Counted from the first letter of the stretch, positions 1 through 5,291 are shown. The stretch: 5,291 nt of DNA from Planctomycetota bacterium (GCA_023429275.1 JAEYWB010000881.1:1-5291), one strand, 5' to 3'. Numbers and translations: made by a program. The notes: a model not told the origin generated them from the letters alone.

Positions 1-225
1 CTGGAAGCGCCGCCGCTGCTCGGCGAGCTGCCGCGCCGAGGTCTCCATCTCGGGAAGGGAGGCGGTGAGGTCCGCGGCGGACCAGTCGGTGACGACCCGC
101 TGCAGCCACGCGCGAACCCGTTCGAGGTGGTCCCCCTCACGGCTCAGGAGCGACTGGGCTTCATCGGCCAACTGCGACAGGACAGCTTCCGGGTTCCGGG
201 GGGGGGCGAATGTCTGCATGCTCAT
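1..225 (-). CDS. flgN: FlgN-like flagellar export chaperone, N-terminal part (runs off the window)
   Basis: This partial gene starts at ATG 225 and stays open for 75 codons to the window edge. The visible protein begins MSMQTFAPPRNPEAV and then looks almost wholly alpha-helical, rich in Leu, Glu, Arg and Gln with amphipathic spacing (LSQLADEAQSLLSREGDHL, later ARQLAEQRRRFQ). It shows no signal peptide or membrane segment, so it should be cytoplasmic. FlgN proteins are short helical chaperones that deliver the hook-filament junction proteins FlgK and FlgL to the export apparatus. The helical pattern and the position directly after flgJ, where flgM/flgN/flgK often follow, support that call, but no diagnostic motif is visible. 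The ATG overlaps the flgJ stop in an ATGA, suggesting translational coupling. A second ATG at 219 is an alternative start. A run of nine C on the coding strand lies in codons 6-9. Another small helical flagellar protein is possible. Confidence 0.6.
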   Translation of the reverse strand, partial: MSMQTFAPPRNPEAVLSQLADEAQSLLSREGDHLERVRAWLQRVVTDWSAADLTASLPEMETSARQLAEQRRRFQ

Positions 226-512
226 GGCGTGGGACTCCCCAGGAGAGTGCCGCGGATCGTGTCAGCGATTCCGAGTCCCCCCGCCGCAGCGAGGTGATCC
301 CCCATCATCTGATCGAACAGCCCGCCGATCGTGTCGGAGGGGTCCCCCGCGAAGCCGTTCTCCGAGCCGATCGACTGCCGCATTTCCTTGAGCAGGAGGG
401 ACATGAACATCCCTTCGAGCTCCCTGGCGGCTTCGTCCTGCCGGCCGGGCCGCGCAACGGGGGCTTCGGTCGACATCGAGCCGAGGTTCATCAGTGGAGA
501 GATCGAGTCCAT
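222..512 (-). CDS. flgJ: FlgJ-type rod-binding (rod cap) protein, single domain
   Basis: This 96-residue protein matches only the N-terminal rod-binding domain of FlgJ. The signature is at about residues 28-47 (AARELEGMFMSLLLKEMRQS), followed by a Gly/Asp loop and a second helical part, TIGGLFDQMMGDHLAAAGGLGIAD, at 61-84. In enterobacteria FlgJ caps the growing rod in the periplasm and also carries a C-terminal muramidase (about 310 residues in total). Here the gene stops right after the cap domain, so another enzyme must open the peptidoglycan. No Sec signal peptide is seen, as expected for a protein exported by the flagellar type III system. The gene starts 41 nt after the flgI stop, with only a weak GGCGGA as ribosome site. 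Its TGA overlaps the next gene's ATG by 4 nt. In-frame ATGs at codons 8 and 13 are less likely starts. Confidence 0.88.
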   Translation of the reverse strand: MDSISPLMNLGSMSTEAPVARPGRQDEAARELEGMFMSLLLKEMRQSIGSENGFAGDPSDTIGGLFDQMMGDHLAAAGGLGIADTIRGTLLGSPTP

Positions 513-553
513 GCGATATCCGCCCGGAGGTCGTGGGGCCAGAAATGGGATGC

Positions 554-1693
554 CTACTGCGGAATGATCTCGGCGTGCAGCGCGCCGGAAACGGCGAGCT
601 GCTGGAAGATCGAACTGAGGTCGCGGGGGCTGACGCCGAGCTGGTTCAGGGCATTGGCGAGGTCGGCGACCGTCGTTGTTTCTTCAAGGATAGTGAGCGG
701 GTTGCGCTCCTCCACGACATCGACCTGAGTCCGCGGGACCGTCTTCGTCTCTCCGTTGGAGAACGGAGCGGGCTGCGACACCTCCGGAGTCTCCGCCGTC
801 ATGATCGCCAGGTTGGCGTGGTTGATGAGGACCCGCGACAGGCGGACGTTCTCTCCGATGACGATCGTTCCGGTCCGCTCGTTGATGACAACTCTCGCCG
901 GCACGTCGGGAACGACTCGCAGCTGCTGGATCTCGGCGACGAACGCGAGCGTCCGGTCCGCGCGATCCTGAGGCGCCGTCAGAAGCACGCAGCCCGCATC
1001 GAGGACCTCGGCCGAAGCCGGATACTTCTGATTGGCAACCGCGGCAATCCGCATCGCCGTCTCGTAGTCGGAGTCCCGCAACAGAAGCCGGCACCGGCCG
1101 GAGGTCTGGGCCGGAAAGAACGTCTCCTTCTCGACCGACGCTCCCTTCGGGACCCGCCCCGTCGTCGGGTGGTTCTTCTGGGCGGTGGCGGCGTCGCCCC
1201 CAAACGAGAAGCCGCCGGTCGAAACAGGCCCCGAGCCGAGAGCGTACACCTGGCCATCAACGGCGACGAGGGGGGTCGGCAGCAGGATGCCGCCGTTGAG
1301 GTTCTTCGCGTCGTCCATCGCCGAGACGGTGACGTCGATTGTCTGGCCTTTCCGCATTCCGGTCGGCAGTTCCGCCGTGACGACGACGACCGACGTGTTT
1401 TCCGACTTGTCGGCGGTGTCGTTCCGAAGCCGCGCGATGAGGTCCGGCTCCGCCCGGATCCCGAACCGCTGTGTCAGGTTCAGGACGAACTCGCGGGTGA
1501 TCGGGTTCTTCCCCCCGGTCCCCTGCAGGCCGGTCACCAGGCCAAGCCCGACGAGCACGTTCGTCCGGTCCCCCTCGATCTGCGTGATGTCCTTGATCCG
1601 GACGTCGTTCGCCGACAGGACGGGCGCGGCGAGAGACATCGCAAGCCCGGTCGAGATCGTCAGTGCGGCGGTCAGGAGCGTTCGGGTGGTCAT
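554..1693 (-). CDS. flgI: FlgI, flagellar P-ring protein
   Basis: FlgI polymerises in the periplasm around the rod, within the peptidoglycan layer, to form the P ring. Numbering from ATG 1693 gives 379 residues, slightly longer than the usual 345-370. Residues 1-28 form a Sec signal peptide (MTTRTLL, a hydrophobic core, then VLSA before ND). Family motifs appear in order: RIKDITQIEGDRTNVLVG at 32-49 running into GLVTGLQGTG, GQTIDVTVSAMDDAKNL with GGILLPTPL at 116-142, VVINERTGTIVIGENV at 268-283, and LANALNQLGVSPRDLSSI at 345-362. The reading frame also allows GTG 1702, three codons upstream. ATG gives the cleaner signal peptide, but neither start has a good Shine-Dalgarno sequence. The gene begins 72 nt after flgH. 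The two cysteines that form the E. coli FlgI disulfide are replaced by V288 and A371; instead there are C201 and C235. Confidence 0.97.
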   Translation of the reverse strand: MTTRTLLTAALTISTGLAMSLAAPVLSANDVRIKDITQIEGDRTNVLVGLGLVTGLQGTGGKNPITREFVLNLTQRFGIRAEPDLIARLRNDTADKSENTSVVVVTAELPTGMRKGQTIDVTVSAMDDAKNLNGGILLPTPLVAVDGQVYALGSGPVSTGGFSFGGDAATAQKNHPTTGRVPKGASVEKETFFPAQTSGRCRLLLRDSDYETAMRIAAVANQKYPASAEVLDAGCVLLTAPQDRADRTLAFVAEIQQLRVVPDVPARVVINERTGTIVIGENVRLSRVLINHANLAIMTAETPEVSQPAPFSNGETKTVPRTQVDVVEERNPLTILEETTTVADLANALNQLGVSPRDLSSIFQQLAVSGALHAEIIPQ

Positions 1694-1704
1694 AAGGATC
1701 ACAA

Positions 1705-1718
1705 GCAGGGAGCAGGAT
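1705..1718 (+). repeat. Two copies of a GCAGGRW heptamer between flgH and flgI
   Basis: GCAGGGA (1705-1711) is followed directly by GCAGGAT (1712-1718). On its own this is only two imperfect units. It resembles the minus-strand reading of the heptamer run at 2496-2516 (AGGGAGC-type units), which makes chance less likely. It lies just upstream of the flgI start, where it leaves the message pyrimidine-rich and may explain the lack of a ribosome-binding site there. Confidence 0.4.
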
Positions 1719-1736
1719 GCGGTCGCAGAAACTCTG

Positions 1737-1760
1737 ACTGAAAACTGACGACTGACGACT
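1737..1760 (+). repeat. Heptamer tandem repeat ACTGAMR, about 3.4 copies
   Basis: ACTGAAA (1737-1743), ACTGACG (1744-1750), ACTGACG (1751-1757) and a partial ACT (1758-1760) follow one another without a gap, in the 72-nt space between flgH and flgI. The flanking base pattern before 1737 (CTCTG) looks like a decayed further unit. The repeat is non-coding and shows no inverted symmetry, so it is not a terminator hairpin. Short heptamer arrays between genes are known from some bacterial genomes, notably cyanobacteria. Here it most likely represents a dispersed repeat family of the host genome. Confidence 0.7.
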
Positions 1761-1765
1761 CCTCG

Positions 1766-2404
1766 CTAGAACGGCCAGACCTTGTTGCCGATCCGCCCCA
1801 GCCAGCCCTGTTTCGTGAAGGCCTGCTCGGCTCCCTTGCCGTCGTAGAACATCCGCAGGTCGGAAATGAGCCTCGAGTTGACCGTATTGTCGGGACTGAC
1901 GTCGTAGGTCCGGACAATGCCGGTCACGATCAGGGTCCGATTGTCTCCCTGGATCGTGATCTCGCGTGTGCCGCGGACGATCAGGTTGCCGTTCGGGAGG
2001 ACGTCGGTCACGGTGACGGTCATCCGGTCGGTGAACGCCCGCTGGCTGCGGAAGGTGGCGCTGCCGGACATCGAGCGGTCGGACGTCAGCGACTCGTCGA
2101 ATGAGGCATTCGAGTCCTGCGTCGCGAAGCCCCCGTCGGCTTCACCTGCGAACGAGAAGGCGCTCTTGAGGCCGGTCTGCTTCTTCATGCCGCGATTGTC
2201 ATTGTTCTGGACGCTCGAATCCTCGCGGACGACGATCGTCAGCAGGTCTCCCACCTGCCGGGCCTGCGTGTCGTAGAACAGAAAGGCGTGGGTCGGACTG
2301 CGGTGCTCCCACAGGTCCTGGGCCATCGCCGACCGTTCGGTTCCGGCCGCTCCCGCCCCCGCCCCCACGGCCAGGGCCATCGAAAGCAGATCACATTTTC
2401 TCAT
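1766..2404 (-). CDS. flgH: FlgH, flagellar L-ring protein
   Basis: FlgH forms the L ring, the outer-membrane bushing of the flagellar rod. I start it at ATG 2404 because AGGAGG sits 5 nt upstream and a signal peptide follows at once. A longer TTG-started frame from 2449 would bury that peptide. The product has 212 residues, close to the usual 220-235. Family motifs are VGDLLTIVVRED (51-62), VTVTDVLPNGNLIVRGTREI (130-149) with QGDNRTLIVTGIVR (152-165), DNTVNSRLISDLRMFYDGKG (172-191), and the typical C-terminal GWL...WPF ending. FlgH is normally a lipoprotein with an L-x-x-C lipobox. Here the leader is MRKCDLLSMALAVGAG... to SAMA before QDLW, which reads as an ordinary signal-peptidase-I site. 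The only leader cysteine is residue 4, before the hydrophobic core, so it is not a lipobox. The gene lies 111 nt after flgA. Confidence 0.95.
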   Translation of the reverse strand: MRKCDLLSMALAVGAGAGAAGTERSAMAQDLWEHRSPTHAFLFYDTQARQVGDLLTIVVREDSSVQNNDNRGMKKQTGLKSAFSFAGEADGGFATQDSNASFDESLTSDRSMSGSATFRSQRAFTDRMTVTVTDVLPNGNLIVRGTREITIQGDNRTLIVTGIVRTYDVSPDNTVNSRLISDLRMFYDGKGAEQAFTKQGWLGRIGNKVWPF

Positions 2405-2515
2405 CGCATCCTCCTGACGCTTTGGTTCCGTCACTCGGTCCGCCAGCAAGTCACCTGGCCGCGACCTTCGGTGCGAGCCCCCCCGAGCCGCGACCGCTCC
2501 CTGTTCCCTGTCCCC
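2405..2515 (-). other. 111-nt flgA-flgH intergenic spacer
   Basis: This is the longest gap inside the operon. Besides the heptamer run next to flgA and the flgH ribosome site, it holds a direct repeat of CCGCGACC (2459-2466 and 2488-2495, plus-strand reading). It also has an imperfect inverted repeat, CGGTGCG at 2469-2475 against CGC-G-ACCG at 2489-2496, with one bulged base and a C/G-rich loop. The stem is weak and no T run follows, so I do not call a terminator. No sigma-54 or sigma-28 style promoter is evident. Confidence 0.4.
2410..2415 (-). promoter_or_regulatory. Shine-Dalgarno site of flgH
   Basis: A perfect AGGAGG on the minus strand lies 5 nt before ATG 2404. It decides the flgH start against the upstream in-frame TTG at 2449. 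Confidence 0.85.
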
Positions 2516-2516
2516 T
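2496..2516 (+). repeat. Heptamer tandem repeat GYYCCCT, three copies
   Basis: GCTCCCT (2496-2502), GTTCCCT (2503-2509) and GTCCCCT (2510-2516) are three head-to-tail heptamers ending on the last base of the flgA stop codon. On the minus (coding) strand they read AGGGGAC-AGGGAAC-AGGGAGC, which resembles the GCAGGGA-GCAGGAT pair at 1705-1718 on the opposite strand. They appear to belong to a dispersed genomic repeat type rather than to a gene. Confidence 0.6.
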
Positions 2517-3604
2517 CAGAACAACGGCACTTCCACTTCCCCCGGTCCGACGACGCGGGCGCTGACAATCTTGCCCGACGAGGTGTTCCGGACGCTGATC
2601 CAGTCTCCGACGCGTCCCTGCTGCTGGGCTTCGGCGTTGCGAACCACCACAACCAGCCCCCCCTTGCGGGCGGTCATCTGGACCTTGTCGCGGTTCTTGA
2701 CCACGACCGACGTATCGCCGCTTCCTCCCACCCCACGGCGAACAAGATCGCTCATCTTCAGCGGCTGTCCCTGGAAGACATCCCGGTTCAGCGTTGCATC
2801 GATGGCATCGGAGCGGCGGGGATGCGGCTCGGCCCGTGTCAGCCAGACCGCATGTTCCTCGAGGTCGGCGTCCGAAAGCTTCGCTCCTCGCGGCAGGTCG
2901 GCGGCGGCGACGAGGAGAGTGCGTCGGATCGCCAGGTCGACCTGCGTCTGGACGTTTGCGACAACCTTCTGGTCGACCAGGACGCGGACTCCGACCGTCA
3001 CACGACCCGGGAGAGGCCGCGTCGGCAGCATCGGTTCCATCACGCCGACCTTCCCGACAAGCTCCTTCGGAAGCGAGCGGGGCAGACACGCCTGCGCGAG
3101 GCGGACGCGGACATCCTCCGGATCGAGCTGGAGGGACTCGGCGATCCCCTCGTGCAGGAGCCGCTCGAGTTCGACATCGGACAAAGGCGTCGGCGAGGGG
3201 CTTCGTGGGGAAGTGCGGGGCCTCGACCGCGCACTCAGAGGAGAGGTCCTCTGTGCCGAAGCCGTCTGAATGTTCGGCCCGTGGCGGACGACCGCTTCCT
3301 CTTCTCCGACGATCTCAAAGCTCTCATCGGGGAAGTCAGCCAGCAGCAGCCGGGTTCGAATCAAGGCCCGTGTGATCGTCGCTTCCTCACTGCCGGTCCC
3401 CTTGAACTCCCACAGGTCGATCTGTTCGAGCTGCGACCGCATTTCGCGGCTTCCCCCCTTGATGGTGGCGACATCCTGCAGGAAGACGATCTCCTCGCCG
3501 GTGGCCGCAGCGGGGTGGAGCGTGATGACCGCCGGGTCGGCGCGGAGGGACTCTGCCTGGCAGAAGCCAGCGAGGAGCATGAGGATGACAAGGGAACGAC
3601 TCAC
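2516..3604 (-). CDS. flgA: FlgA, P-ring assembly chaperone, long form
   Basis: FlgA is the periplasmic chaperone needed for FlgI to assemble into the P ring. I start it at GTG 3604: AGGAGG lies 7 nt upstream, the start leaves a 25-nt gap after flgG, and a clean signal peptide follows (MSRSLVILMLLAGFCQA before ES). An ATG at 3646 would overlap flgG by 17 nt and put 14 polar residues before that peptide. The protein has 362 residues against about 220 in E. coli. After the leader comes an N-terminal domain (about 24-108). A Ser/Pro/Arg-rich linker follows (about 113-142), then a middle domain (142-225). The SAF-like segment is at about 228-290 (TLLVAAADLPRGAKLSDADL), and a C-terminal beta domain ends in SARVVGPGEVEVPLF. 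The SAF motif, the C-terminal VQMTARKGGLVVVV segment and the context make the call firm. The gene sits between flgG and flgH instead of apart from them as in E. coli. Confidence 0.92.
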   Translation of the reverse strand: MSRSLVILMLLAGFCQAESLRADPAVITLHPAAATGEEIVFLQDVATIKGGSREMRSQLEQIDLWEFKGTGSEEATITRALIRTRLLLADFPDESFEIVGEEEAVVRHGPNIQTASAQRTSPLSARSRPRTSPRSPSPTPLSDVELERLLHEGIAESLQLDPEDVRVRLAQACLPRSLPKELVGKVGVMEPMLPTRPLPGRVTVGVRVLVDQKVVANVQTQVDLAIRRTLLVAAADLPRGAKLSDADLEEHAVWLTRAEPHPRRSDAIDATLNRDVFQGQPLKMSDLVRRGVGGSGDTSVVVKNRDKVQMTARKGGLVVVVRNAEAQQQGRVGDWISVRNTSSGKIVSARVVGPGEVEVPLF

Positions 3605-3611
3605 CGGTTGG

Positions 3612-3617
3612 CCTCCT
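3612..3617 (-). promoter_or_regulatory. Shine-Dalgarno site of flgA
   Basis: AGGAGG on the minus strand lies 7 nt before GTG 3604 in the short flgG-flgA gap. It supports the GTG start over the ATG at 3646, which lies inside flgG. Confidence 0.85.
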
Positions 3618-3629
3618 GCCAGACAGTGA

Positions 3630-4418
3630 CTACCGGACGATGTCATTGGTGGTGGAAAGCATCTCGTCGCCGGCCCGGATGGCGCGAGAGTTGACCTCGT
3701 ACGCCCGCTGCGCCGTGATCAGGGAGATCAGCTCGGTCACGACTTCGACGTTTGACTTTTCGAGAGTGAACTGACGAAGCATCCCCAGGCCACCCTGTCC
3801 CGCAATGCCAGGGACCTCAGTGCCGGAGGCCCCGGTGGCCGCGTAGAGGTTACCTCCCTCGCTGCTGAGACCCGCCGGGTTCAGGAACTTGACGATCTGA
3901 AGGGTTCCGACACTTTGCGGAATCGGCTGTCCGGCGACCGTGACCGAGACGGTTCCGTCGACTCCGATCGTGACCTCTTCAGCATCGGGATTGATCGTGA
4001 TTGGCGGCTGAAGGATGTAACCATCCTTCGTGACGAGTTGTCCGTTCGCATCGGGTGTGAACGAGCCGTCTCGCGTGTACCGGAATTCACCGCCCGGAAT
4101 CTGGACCTTGAAGAATCCGTCCCCTTCGATCATGACGTCGAACTTGCCGCCCGTTTGCTCAGGCACCCCGGGGGTGAACGACTTGGTCGTCCCGACAACC
4201 CGGACCCCGCTGCCGATCTGGAGGCCCGTCGGAGAGACCTGCCCGGTCGCGATCTCGGTCCCCGGCGCACGCTGCGTCGAGTACAGGAGGTCGGCGAAGT
4301 TGACGTAGCTCTTCTTGAAGCCGGTCGTGTTGACGTTGGCGATGTTGTTCGCCGTGTTGTCGATGAGGGTTTCCTGTGCCCGCATCCCGGTGGCGCTCGT
4401 ATAGAGTGCTCGCAGCAT
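3630..4418 (-). CDS. flgG: FlgG, flagellar distal rod protein
   Basis: FlgG builds the distal rod, the drive shaft running through the P and L rings. The 262 residues match the family's 260-262. The N-terminal rod/hook motif is MLRALYTSATGM with NTANNIANVNTTGFKKS (21-37). Residues about 47-66 (STQRAPGTEIATGQVSPTGL) correspond to the extra FlgG segment absent from hook protein and linked to rod straightness, leading into QIGSGVRVV. The central part has MIEGDGFFKVQ (96-106) and YTRDGSFTPDANGQLVTKDG (114-133). The C-terminal coiled-coil part is LEKSNVEVVTELISLITAQR (219-238), then AYEVNSRAI. No Sec leader is present, as expected for type III export. AGGAG lies 6 nt before ATG 4418, inside the last codons of the upstream gene, and the gap between the genes is only 2 nt, so the two are probably translationally coupled. 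Confidence 0.98.
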   Translation of the reverse strand: MLRALYTSATGMRAQETLIDNTANNIANVNTTGFKKSYVNFADLLYSTQRAPGTEIATGQVSPTGLQIGSGVRVVGTTKSFTPGVPEQTGGKFDVMIEGDGFFKVQIPGGEFRYTRDGSFTPDANGQLVTKDGYILQPPITINPDAEEVTIGVDGTVSVTVAGQPIPQSVGTLQIVKFLNPAGLSSEGGNLYAATGASGTEVPGIAGQGGLGMLRQFTLEKSNVEVVTELISLITAQRAYEVNSRAIRAGDEMLSTTNDIVR

Positions 4419-4420
4419 GA

Positions 4421-5155
4421 TCAGCTCCTCCCCAGATCGATTCGCTCGCGCATCGCGTTCCCCATCGTCGACAGGGTCCGCTGCGCGGCCTCGTACTGCC
4501 GCATGCCGGTGAGCATGATGACCAGTTCGGTCGCCGGGTTGACGTTCGATTGTTCGAGCATGCCGGTCTGGACCGGTATCTGAACCTGGCTCGGAAAGAC
4601 GTTCTGCGGCGCTTCGAAGAGAGACGCCCCCTGAGAGATCAGGACGCTGCGATCGGTGAAGTCGACCCGTTGGAGGGTTCCGAGAAGCACCCCCTCTGCT
4701 GAAACCCGGCCGCCGCTGGAGATCGATACGTCCGACTCGGCCGACTTCCCGCGAAGCTGGATGGATCCGCCGTCATCGTTCAGGACCCGAAGCCCCTCGG
4801 CGGAGACGAGATACCCCTCGTTGTTGATGTGGAACGACCCGTTGCGCGTGTAGAGCGGTCCGTTCGGCCCCTCGACTGCGAAGAACCCGTCCCCCATCAG
4901 GGCGACATCCAGGGAGCGCTCTGTCCTCCTCGTGGAGCCGGCAGTGAAATCGGTGGCAATCTGCGGCGCGCCGGGCCCTTTGTAACCCGAGGTGTCGACC
5001 GATCCCCCATCGTCTGCTCCGGCGTTGCTCTCGTGATGAACGAACATCCGCCGGAAGCCGGGAACGTTCACGTTCGCCAGATTCCGTGACACGATCGTGT
5101 GCTGAAGATCCGCCGCATCCATCGATGCCGCCGCGGAATACAGTCCTTGCAGCAT
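4421..5155 (-). CDS. flgF: FlgF-type flagellar proximal rod protein
   Basis: This is a rod/hook-family protein of 244 residues (FlgF is usually about 245-255). It begins MLQGLYSAAASMDAADLQHT with RNLANVNVPGFRR at 24-36, the conserved N-terminal helix and Asn-rich motif. The centre carries SLDVALMGDGFFAVEGPNGP (81-100) and YTRNGSFHINNEGYLVSAEG (102-121). The C-terminal helix is GMLEQSNVNPATELVIMLTG (198-217), then MRQYEAAQRTLSTMGNAM. FlgF forms part of the proximal rod and is exported by the flagellar type III route, so no Sec leader is expected. Position just before flgG and the absence of the FlgG-type extra segment favour FlgF over a second FlgG. The start fits the family N-terminus, with a purine-rich stretch upstream (5157-5174). 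The frame stays open upstream to the window edge, but the residues there do not resemble rod proteins. Confidence 0.9.
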   Translation of the reverse strand: MLQGLYSAAASMDAADLQHTIVSRNLANVNVPGFRRMFVHHESNAGADDGGSVDTSGYKGPGAPQIATDFTAGSTRRTERSLDVALMGDGFFAVEGPNGPLYTRNGSFHINNEGYLVSAEGLRVLNDDGGSIQLRGKSAESDVSISSGGRVSAEGVLLGTLQRVDFTDRSVLISQGASLFEAPQNVFPSQVQIPVQTGMLEQSNVNPATELVIMLTGMRQYEAAQRTLSTMGNAMRERIDLGRS

Positions 5156-5291
5156 GCTCCCCTTCCCCCCTTCCGACGGCAGCCGCGCGAGCAGGCGCGG
5201 TCTCCCTTCCTCTTCGATATCGACCTGATCGACTCTGCGGCCTGTATCGATTTTGCCTCGGAAGCCGGTTTTGCGGGGTTCGCGTCGAAAC
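5156..5291. other. Region upstream of flgF, no gene recognised
   Basis: This 136-nt end segment has no start codon in frame with a recognisable product. I see no convincing sigma-54 (GG-N10-GC) or sigma-28 element on the minus strand, so the operon promoter is probably outside the window or of an unknown type. Three ATCGA motifs occur at 5219, 5228 and 5246, spaced 9 and 18 bp. Confidence 0.4.
5183..5200. other. Small perfect inverted repeat in the flgF leader
   Basis: CCGCGC (5183-5188) and GCGCGG (5195-5200) are exact reverse complements around a 6-nt loop, about 28 nt upstream of the flgF ATG. A GC-only 6-bp stem would be stable in RNA from either strand. No T run follows on either side, so it is not a standard terminator. 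It could influence flgF translation or be chance in GC-rich DNA. Confidence 0.35.

Noticed and set aside
494..1741. Long plus-strand open frame of 415 codons opposite flgI
   Set aside because: It is very rich in Arg, Asp and Gly with no family motif, and it lies antisense to a clear FlgI. This is the usual shadow frame in GC-rich DNA.
2405..2449. Longer flgH starting at TTG 2449
   Set aside because: The extra 15 residues are polar and would precede the signal peptide, whereas ATG 2404 has a perfect AGGAGG 5 nt upstream.
3605..3646. Longer flgA starting at ATG 3646
   Set aside because: It overlaps flgG by 17 nt and adds a polar 14-residue stretch before the signal peptide; GTG 3604 has a well-placed AGGAGG.
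2288..3694. Plus-strand open frame of 468 codons opposite flgH and flgA
   Set aside because: It spans two genes and their spacer on the other strand, has an Arg/Pro/Gly-biased composition and no recognisable domain; a shadow frame.
5183..5200. Inverted repeat as a transcription terminator
   Set aside because: The stem is only 6 bp and no T run follows on either strand.
5156..5291. N-terminal extension of flgF, since its frame is open to the window edge
   Set aside because: No ATG, GTG or TTG is available in that frame within the window, all three minus-strand frames are open there, and the canonical rod-protein N-terminus begins exactly at ATG 5155.
1..5291. CRISPR array, tRNA, rRNA or insertion sequence
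   Set aside because: No spaced repeats, tRNA-like cloverleaf, transposase motif or terminal inverted repeats were seen; nearly all the DNA is explained by flagellar genes.

Overview
The window is a stretch of a flagellar basal-body operon. Every gene lies on the minus strand, so transcription runs from high to low coordinates. In transcription order they are: a FlgF-type proximal-rod protein (5155-4421), FlgG distal rod (4418-3630), FlgA P-ring chaperone (start re-called to GTG 3604, end 2516), FlgH L-ring (start re-called to ATG 2404, end 1766), FlgI P-ring (probable start ATG 1693, end 554), a single-domain FlgJ rod-binding protein (512-222), and the first 75 codons of a helical protein that is probably a FlgN-type export chaperone (225 to the window edge). 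The spacing is operon-like: 2, 25, 111, 72 and 41 nt gaps, then a 4-nt ATGA overlap. No terminator or internal promoter is apparent.

The genes act together. FlgF and FlgG polymerise into the rod, FlgJ caps the growing rod, and FlgA escorts FlgI to form the P ring. FlgH forms the L ring around the distal rod. FlgN, if correctly called, would escort hook-filament junction proteins, presumably encoded just beyond position 1. An LP-ring set implies a diderm envelope with peptidoglycan and an outer membrane.

The DNA is GC-rich. The order flgF-G-A-H-I-J-(N), with flgA between flgG and flgH, is not the enterobacterial arrangement but resembles that of several deltaproteobacterial and planctomycete genomes. 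Heptamer-type tandem repeats in two intergenic gaps make me favour a planctomycete (inference, moderate confidence; no marker gene is present).

The region is mostly a conserved housekeeping locus, and I see no undescribed system in it. Points worth a second look are: a FlgH without a lipobox, a FlgI lacking the cysteine pair known from E. coli, a long FlgA with a Ser/Pro/Arg-rich linker, two families of 7-bp tandem repeats between genes, a nine-cytosine run at the start of the flgN-like gene, and a rod-cap protein without a muramidase domain. The long plus-strand reading frames are shadows of the minus-strand genes.
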